A stretch of 64,000 nucleotides of DNA from Planctomycetia bacterium (GTDB lineage Bacteria; Planctomycetota; Phycisphaerae; Phycisphaerales; SM1A02): assembly GCA_005790605.1 (NCBI GenBank), contig SXUI01000057.1:31939-95938 (forward strand). Direction: 5' to 3'. Below, one piece after another: positions 59,329-64,000 of the stretch. Below the pieces are notes generated by a model that saw nothing but the letters and a program-made list of their open reading frames with translations, was not told the origin of the DNA and ran no database searches. The translations under genes were made by a program, and so were the position numbers. Position 1 is the first letter of the stretch. Each line of letters begins with the position of its first letter.

Positions 59329-61470
59329 TCACTTTTTCTCGTCACTCAGATCTGCAAACTTGCGCAGCGCAGCCACTGCTGGATCGATCTGCTTCTTCCC
59401 GCGAATCTCGATTGAGTCTTGCCCTTCGAAGGCGCCGAGCACTTCTTTCGCCCAAAGCACGCGCGCGTTCTTGTTGCTGATGGTTCGGGCCCATGCTCTC
59501 AGCTGGGTCACAAATGCATCGGCAGCCTTTCGATTCTTCGTACGCTCAGGGGACGCAATGTAGGCTTTGGCGCTCTCAACGCACTTGGCAACGAATCCGT
59601 CCTCACCCGCAGTCGCTCGCCAGAGCTTCGCAAGAAGCGGTGCATTGGTGCACTTCTGACGCGCGAGTTCCCCGAGGAGTGCGGCTGCATCGTCCTTCGC
59701 CGTTGGCGCCGGGAGCGCCATGACTCGCGCATGCGCGAGATCGGCCACCATGTTGCGATAGAGATCGCGCTGCTTCGGAATCTTCGCCGCATCAAGCGAC
59801 TTGTTGAAATCATCGAGGAGACGAACGGCCATCGCTGGATCTGGCGCAGCTGCAATAGCAGCCTCCGCGACGACCATCGCGTATGGATTTCGCTTCAGAC
59901 CTTGCGTGAGAAAACTACGACATTCAGCCGCTCGCTCGCTTGGGCTGAGTGCATCAAACGCGCGCCGCATGACAAGCGTGTCCACAAACGCGTCCACGCC
60001 TTCATTCACACCCCACGCGACTGACTGATGAAAGATCATCGGGCGTCGGCCCCCCACATCGTCATAGTTCCAACCGGCGTGGACCGTTGTGACCTCGTCG
60101 CCACCCGTCGCGTACTGCCCTCCCTGGCAAGAGAACTCGCCTGTTTTCTCCGCGAAATCCATTTTCACCATGGCGCAGTGCCCGGGCTGTCCCGCTGTCG
60201 AAGCAGGTACACCGAGAATGCGCTCCGTGCGAGCGCCGATGTTGCCCATCGTGCCGCACACGCCCCCGTCCTTCCACATCATTTGAATGCTTCCGTAGCT
60301 GAACGCGAACGGTGCAAGTCTGCGCGCGCTCTGCATGTCACCTTGCTGAGCGATGCCTCCGATGTACTCGCCATAGGTGCGCGCTTCGCCGGTATCGACG
60401 AACTTCTGCCAGATCTCTTCTCGTTCGCGGAGTGGTTGATCATCTGCCGCGAGCATGATGAGGACAGGCCACGGTGCGTTCAGCGGAAATCGTGGCCAAT
60501 GTGCGCCAGCCTCTGAAGATGCCACGGGCGGGGACACATCATTGCGCACGAACCACGCCATCGACTCTGATGCGGTCGGCGCGCGATCACGCTCCTGCGG
60601 CATCCGACCCTTCGCACGGTACGCAGCATGAAATGCTTCGTGCGCCGCAGCGATGCGTTTTCGAAGGTCGCCGTCGCTGATTGCCTCGGTTGCATTCCAT
60701 GCAACTGCGCGATCGCCGCAGTCGATTCGAAAGTCCTGGCCGTGCGCCTGCATGTACTCGTTGAACTCGCGCTGCAGTGACGCAGACTCGATGACATCAG
60801 CGGCGAAGAGACCGCGCTCCACCATGCGAGTAACCGTGGTTGGCTTGCCACGAGGCTTTGCGATACCCCGCTCGTCGTACTCAAGTGGCGGCAACTCGCG
60901 AACGCTGGTCTCAACCGAGATCGGAGCGTGATCCTCGAGGAAGTTGATGATGTGGTCGTCGCGATCGAGTGTTCGACCCGTGTCGTGGGTATTGACGGGC
61001 GTGCGTGGATCAGTCTGGATCGTCAGCGTAAGCGGCGCGCGTGCGGAGACATCGGGAAGCGCGACCACTTTCCCAACACTATCGGCGTCGTTCCAACCAC
61101 CAGCCTTGACATCTCGCGGTGCGTACGAGTCTTGAATCGCGAAGGCGAGCGCGAGTTGTGGGAACTGCCTGCGCACAACCTCTTCCCCGAGATCAATCTC
61201 GAGCGAGCGCAATCCGAGCAAGACTGGCAGTGGGTTGCTTCGACAGCCGTACACCGAGTCACGGCGCACAGGATCCGCATCGATCCACGCGAGGAAGTCT
61301 GGTGGGAGTTCAATCCCACGCTCCACCGCTGTATCAAGGGCAGATTTTTTCGCCGCCGCCACATGCTCAGCCGCGCGCGTCGTCCACGACGCGCTGTGAT
61401 CGGCGGTGGGCTGAACCCCTCCCAGGAGTGCGATCCAGGAAGCGGCAACGGCAGCAGCGAAATGGAACAT
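59329..61470 (-). CDS. Large exported transglutaminase/papain-like protein
   Basis: This 713-residue protein has a probable signal peptide (MFHFAAAVAASWIALLGG). C405 lies in DGGVCGTMGNIGARTERILG and a His in ASTAGQPGHCAMVKMD (about 423-438), an arrangement seen in transglutaminase-like proteins of planctomycetes where a cysteine, a short glycine-rich loop and GQPGH follow. The N-terminal half is beta/alpha mixed with no known domain, and the C-terminal third is helical with repeats resembling TPR (ALSPSERAAECRSFLTQGLK, VADLAHARVMALPAPT). ATG 61470 or 61512 may be the start. Probable cysteine peptidase or crosslinking enzyme; unproven. Confidence 0.65.
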   Translation of the reverse strand: MFHFAAAVAASWIALLGGVQPTADHSASWTTRAAEHVAAAKKSALDTAVERGIELPPDFLAWIDADPVRRDSVYGCRSNPLPVLLGLRSLEIDLGEEVVRRQFPQLALAFAIQDSYAPRDVKAGGWNDADSVGKVVALPDVSARAPLTLTIQTDPRTPVNTHDTGRTLDRDDHIINFLEDHAPISVETSVRELPPLEYDERGIAKPRGKPTTVTRMVERGLFAADVIESASLQREFNEYMQAHGQDFRIDCGDRAVAWNATEAISDGDLRKRIAAAHEAFHAAYRAKGRMPQERDRAPTASESMAWFVRNDVSPPVASSEAGAHWPRFPLNAPWPVLIMLAADDQPLREREEIWQKFVDTGEARTYGEYIGGIAQQGDMQSARRLAPFAFSYGSIQMMWKDGGVCGTMGNIGARTERILGVPASTAGQPGHCAMVKMDFAEKTGEFSCQGGQYATGGDEVTTVHAGWNYDDVGGRRPMIFHQSVAWGVNEGVDAFVDTLVMRRAFDALSPSERAAECRSFLTQGLKRNPYAMVVAEAAIAAAPDPAMAVRLLDDFNKSLDAAKIPKQRDLYRNMVADLAHARVMALPAPTAKDDAAALLGELARQKCTNAPLLAKLWRATAGEDGFVAKCVESAKAYIASPERTKNRKAADAFVTQLRAWARTISNKNARVLWAKEVLGAFEGQDSIEIRGKKQIDPAVAALRKFADLSDEKK

Positions 61471-62044
61471 CGCTTGAGCATACTGCTCGGCTTCGCCGCG
61501 CACGATAGCCATGCCAACCAATCGCGACGGAGGCCATTGCGATCGTGAAATCCGCGCCTCAGGTGCGTCGAGCCGGCCGCGCCTGTGGTTCTGTGCATTT
61601 GGCCCTCGACGCAACCGCGAGAGCCCGCGTGCGAGGAGCGCGAATGCACATGCAGGCCAAACTGCCTGAGATGAGTCTCGCACCCCTCTGCGGCTGTGCG
61701 GGAACCCCAGAACCTGTCCGCATTGATCGCGCCGCGTGTGCGAGGGGAACAACTCCAGTGCAATGAGCAACTTGGCCGGATGTTGCGTGCTCCGAAGGAG
61801 CAAGCGGCGGACGATCTACACGCGATGCGCTGTATCCGATCAGTACGCTGAAACGAGGCGACCACCCTGAGACGGTGAGTTGGGAGCAAAATCTCCGCCG
61901 CCATAGAACCGCACGCAGCCTCACGCCACGCCACAAAGGCGCGTGTCGATTCGTCGCCCCGCGGCAACGACATGAACTTCGCCACAGCGTCGAGCTTCAC
62001 ACTCGCGGTGGTGCGGTGGCGCGTAAGATCACCGCCCTCACGCT
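61471..62044. other. 574-base intergenic stretch
   Basis: It lies between two minus-strand genes. It has several open frames, none with a good ribosome binding site or a recognised motif. No tRNA, strong terminator or repeat seen. It could contain the promoter for the large exported protein. Confidence 0.4.
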
Positions 62045-62518
62045 TCAGCGGCGCAGAGTGCCAACGATATCGATCGCGCCGAGCGCAAGTTCCCGCATGT
62101 TTGCGGGCATCGACTCATCGGCGTTGAGTTCGCCGAGCGCGCGGATCAGCGCATCACTCTTCTGCTGTGTGATGAACACTCCATAGCGCACAAGCGCCGC
62201 AGCGATTGCCGCAACATAAAGGCGCGCAGCAAGATTGCGTTCCGCCGACGAAACACTCGTGGTTCGCAGCAACTTGTAGGCGTTCTTGAGTTCCTCAAGG
62301 TGCGCGAGCGTCGTTGATGCATCAAGCATCGCGCAAAATGGGTCCGTCGCCTCTGCAACGATTTCTCGAGTGAGCCAGAGAGCACCACCCATGCCTCCGG
62401 CGCTCTCGAGTTCAAACGCCCAAGACAGGGTGTCCCCGAGACCTCGCGCGCTCCGATCGGGGGCTGCCTCGGTGCTGCTATGTCGCGCGTCGTGTTCGTG
62501 TGGTTCGGGTTGCGTCAT
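62045..62518 (-). CDS. Small protein of unknown function coupled to a sigma factor
   Basis: This 157-residue protein begins at ATG 62518 (MTQPEPHEHDARHSSTEAA). A flexible acidic/His N-terminus is followed by helical regions (LSWAFELESAGGMGGALWL, LEELKNAYKLLRTTSVSS, LYVAAIAAALVRYGVFI). Its start lies 41 bases inside the end of the sigma-factor gene in another frame. The partner position suggests it may regulate the sigma factor (anti-sigma or adaptor), but it has no transmembrane helix of the usual type. No family recognised. Confidence 0.6.
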   Translation of the reverse strand: MTQPEPHEHDARHSSTEAAPDRSARGLGDTLSWAFELESAGGMGGALWLTREIVAEATDPFCAMLDASTTLAHLEELKNAYKLLRTTSVSSAERNLAARLYVAAIAAALVRYGVFITQQKSDALIRALGELNADESMPANMRELALGAIDIVGTLRR

Positions 62519-63266
62519 GACAGTTCTCGATGCAAGAGCAATGGTCGCATCCGCGAGGTGATCGCTCCTGAAGTTCCACGAGCAGTTCGCGAATCTCCTC
62601 CGCAACATCTTGCGGGTCTTCCACGGTGTTCCGCAACTCCTCGATGAGCAACGCGGCGAATCGCCGCTTCGCGACGAGAAGTTTCGCGGCGCACGCGCCC
62701 CGAGCCAGTCCGAAGCGGGTGCCGAATTCTTCATAAGTCACGCGCGAACCGTCTAGTGCGAACGCGAGAACGCGCAAACGAAAGATCTCCCACGATGCCT
62801 CGTCGCCGAACGACAGGAGCTCGCCTTGGAGCCGTCCGGCAGCAGAACGAATCATCCCCGCGACGAAACGGCGCGTGAATGCGCGCTCTGGCGAGGTTTG
62901 ATTGGAGTCGGAGGTATCGGCGGTCAGATCGATGAGACGCCCGAGTTGACGAAGTCCAGCCGGTGGCGCGCGCTTGATTGCACTCATGCGACGATGCACA
63001 TCTTTGAGATAACTGGCCACCGCAGACACGAGGAGCGTACGAAACCGACCTCTTCCTTGATCCGCTCGCTCGAGCAAGCTCCGCCCGAGCAGCACATCAC
63101 AGAAAAATCCTTGCGTCAGTTCAGTCGCTTCATCTGGCGTCCGGCCGCTCGCGCGGATATAGGCAAAGATAGCGGGCCACGCCTGTCGCGCGACCGCCTC
63201 AAGACTGCTCTGGGCGGTCAGCGAATTGCTTGCAGCATCGCGCACCAAATCCCAGTTGGTCCGCAT
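62478..63266 (-). CDS. ECF-like RNA polymerase sigma factor with Cys/His tail
   Basis: This 262-residue protein has sigma region 2 (DEATELTQGFFCDVLLGRSLLERADQGRGRFRTLL, cited in part: DEATELTQGFF and GRGRFRTLLVSAVASYLKD) and region 4 (RVTYEEFGTRFGLARGACAAKLLVAKRRF, cited in part: YEEFGTRFGLARGA). The pattern LTQGFF plus GRFRTLLL matches the group of planctomycete/acidobacterial ECF factors. The last 25 residues are rich in Cys and His (GCDHCSCIENCHD), perhaps a metal site. ATG 63266 chosen from the fold. No cognate anti-sigma is clear, except the overlapping downstream gene. Confidence 0.75.
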   Translation of the reverse strand: MRTNWDLVRDAASNSLTAQSSLEAVARQAWPAIFAYIRASGRTPDEATELTQGFFCDVLLGRSLLERADQGRGRFRTLLVSAVASYLKDVHRRMSAIKRAPPAGLRQLGRLIDLTADTSDSNQTSPERAFTRRFVAGMIRSAAGRLQGELLSFGDEASWEIFRLRVLAFALDGSRVTYEEFGTRFGLARGACAAKLLVAKRRFAALLIEELRNTVEDPQDVAEEIRELLVELQERSPRGCDHCSCIENCHDATRTTRTRRAT

Positions 63267-63372
63267 GAGCGAAGGTTTGGCGGCTGGAAGGCGCACGGTC
63301 GTTCGACAGTACAAGTTCGGCGCCCGCAAGTCGAGAAAAAAGGAGCCGCCGTCGCCCCGATCGGGGTTGCGC

Positions 63373-63589
63373 ACAAGCCCGTTTCTCGCCAGCCTGCGCA
63401 AGCGGGAGGCTGCTTTACTTCGTGCTGAGCCGCCCTGCCTGCATGACGCGGTGTTGAATCTCCAGAACCCGCAATCTGATCAATCACATTCGCCTCGGTC
63501 GCCCTCCCGCGTAGGCGCGTTTTTCAGGAGGCTGCGCACCCGGAAACCTGCGTCATCCCGCGTTGAACCACCCATCATCCATGACGGCG
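63373..63589. repeat. Two diverged direct repeats, 138-base period
   Basis: Bases 63373-63451 and 63511-63589 align without gaps at roughly 60 percent identity by eye, with blocks CGTTT, CTGCGCA and CATGACG shared. The 138-base offset is 46 codons. In the plus-strand frame both copies read as LR-x-R then EPP-x-x-HD-x-VL. Coding origin is not proven; it may be remains of an in-frame repeat gene. Confidence 0.5.
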
Positions 63590-63843
63590 TACTGTGTTTG
63601 GGGCGTCCTGCTCCGGGCAATCAGATTCGCGTTCAACGGCGCCCTTCGCCGACTTCGCCGCCGCTTTTCACCCACAGTGTCGATCGCCAGACAGTACGAA
63701 CTGAGCCTTACCAACGGACATCCCGAGACGCCTCCCGCATACACAGCCGAGCGCGATTCGCTCCGGAAACAGGATCACCACCCAAGGATGCGCAACCGAG
63801 CTCGATACATGTAACCATCAGCAGCAACATCACACCAAAAACA

Positions 63844-63875
63844 CAAGCACCCCACGCGTGAGCGTGGGGTGCTTG
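63844..63875 (-). terminator. Rho-independent terminator, minus strand
   Basis: AAGCACCCCACGC pairs exactly with GCGTGGGGTGCTT around a 4-base loop (63845-63874). On the minus strand it is followed by GTGTTTTTGG. It probably ends a transcript entering from beyond the right edge of the window. Confidence 0.78.
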
Positions 63876-64000
63876 AAAAAGTAGCAGTTGGAGCCTTCAA
63901 GGTCATTGCTGACCGAAGAACCGTAGTGAGACGGACGAGAGAAGTGTTGACGAATTCATGTGGTTGATTGCTCAAACCAACATGTCTAAGAATATTCCCT

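Larger units (their letters stand above)
63267..64000. other. 734-base stretch without convincing gene
   Basis: It contains a diverged 138-base direct repeat (listed separately), a minus-strand terminator at 63844-63875, and AT-richer DNA after 63950. A plus-strand frame (63226-63861) runs through it without a start signal or recognised motif. The sigma-factor promoter should lie within about 63267-63400. Confidence 0.4.

Noticed and set aside
63775..63975. 66-codon minus-strand open frame at the right end
   Set aside because: It runs through the terminator hairpin and starts with TTG; no coding evidence.

Overview
The window is high-GC DNA from a planctomycete, most likely class Phycisphaerae. 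The support for this is five secreted proteins with short planctomycete-type dockerin repeats (WGPC-like ends), three small exported proteins with a PAPGA / hydrophobic / Arg-rich C-terminal sorting tail, a neighbouring DUF1549/DUF1553 and DUF1501 pair, a Cys-type sulfatase with a separate formylglycine-generating enzyme (FGE), and a mycobacterial-Sdh1-like succinate dehydrogenase anchor. No tRNA, rRNA, CRISPR array, insertion sequence or prophage was seen. Taxonomy is inferred from protein style only.

Layout. 1-4651 (mostly minus): a cut-off M28 peptidase, an MHS-family symporter, a dockerin protein and a CvfB-like S1 protein. 4785-8287 (plus): a complete succinate dehydrogenase operon (anchor, SdhA, SdhB), ending in a copy of an intergenic repeat. 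8514-17928: a complete reductive pyrimidine catabolism locus, with a plus-strand NCS1 permease convergent to a tightly overlapping minus-strand operon preT-preA-ureidopropionase-dihydropyrimidinase-mmsA-aminotransferase. 18106-22998 (minus): exported PEP-CTERM-like proteins flanking an ATP-grasp / TPR-sulfotransferase / FGE operon. 23300-27578: a YHYH-dockerin protein, an unusual cytochrome/monooxygenase-like/FGE-like fusion, and another dockerin protein. 27938-33566: a transglutaminase-hydrolase fusion, a Ca2+/H+ antiporter, an acyl-CoA dehydrogenase, a cluster of the same intergenic repeat, and a CoxG-like protein. 33656-39315 (minus): a DUF4139 protein, a membrane protein, YceI, the sulfatase and a methyltransferase. 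39635-41138: a PEP-CTERM-like protein with a structured leader, and a C-type-lectin-like dockerin protein. 41317-48315 (minus): a sugar ABC transporter operon with GalM, an SDR and DUF418. 48412-53806: DUF1501, DUF1549/1553 and a second lectin-dockerin protein. 53892-56500 (plus): a lipoprotein, a GYF-like and a TPR protein in a row. 56525-63266 (minus): DUF2238, TM2, adenine deaminase, a large Cys-protease-like secreted protein, a small unknown and an ECF-like sigma factor. The last ~700 bases hold a diverged 138-base repeat and a terminator but no convincing gene.

How it fits together. Pyrimidine bases imported by the NCS1 permease would be reduced, ring-opened, decarbamoylated, transaminated and fed as acyl-CoA into central metabolism, next to the SDH operon. 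The sulfatase with a catalytic-Cys motif needs an FGE, and the window carries one with both catalytic cysteines. The dockerin, lectin and PEP-CTERM-like proteins point to a large exported surface proteome typical of the group, but no cohesin or exosortase gene lies in the window.
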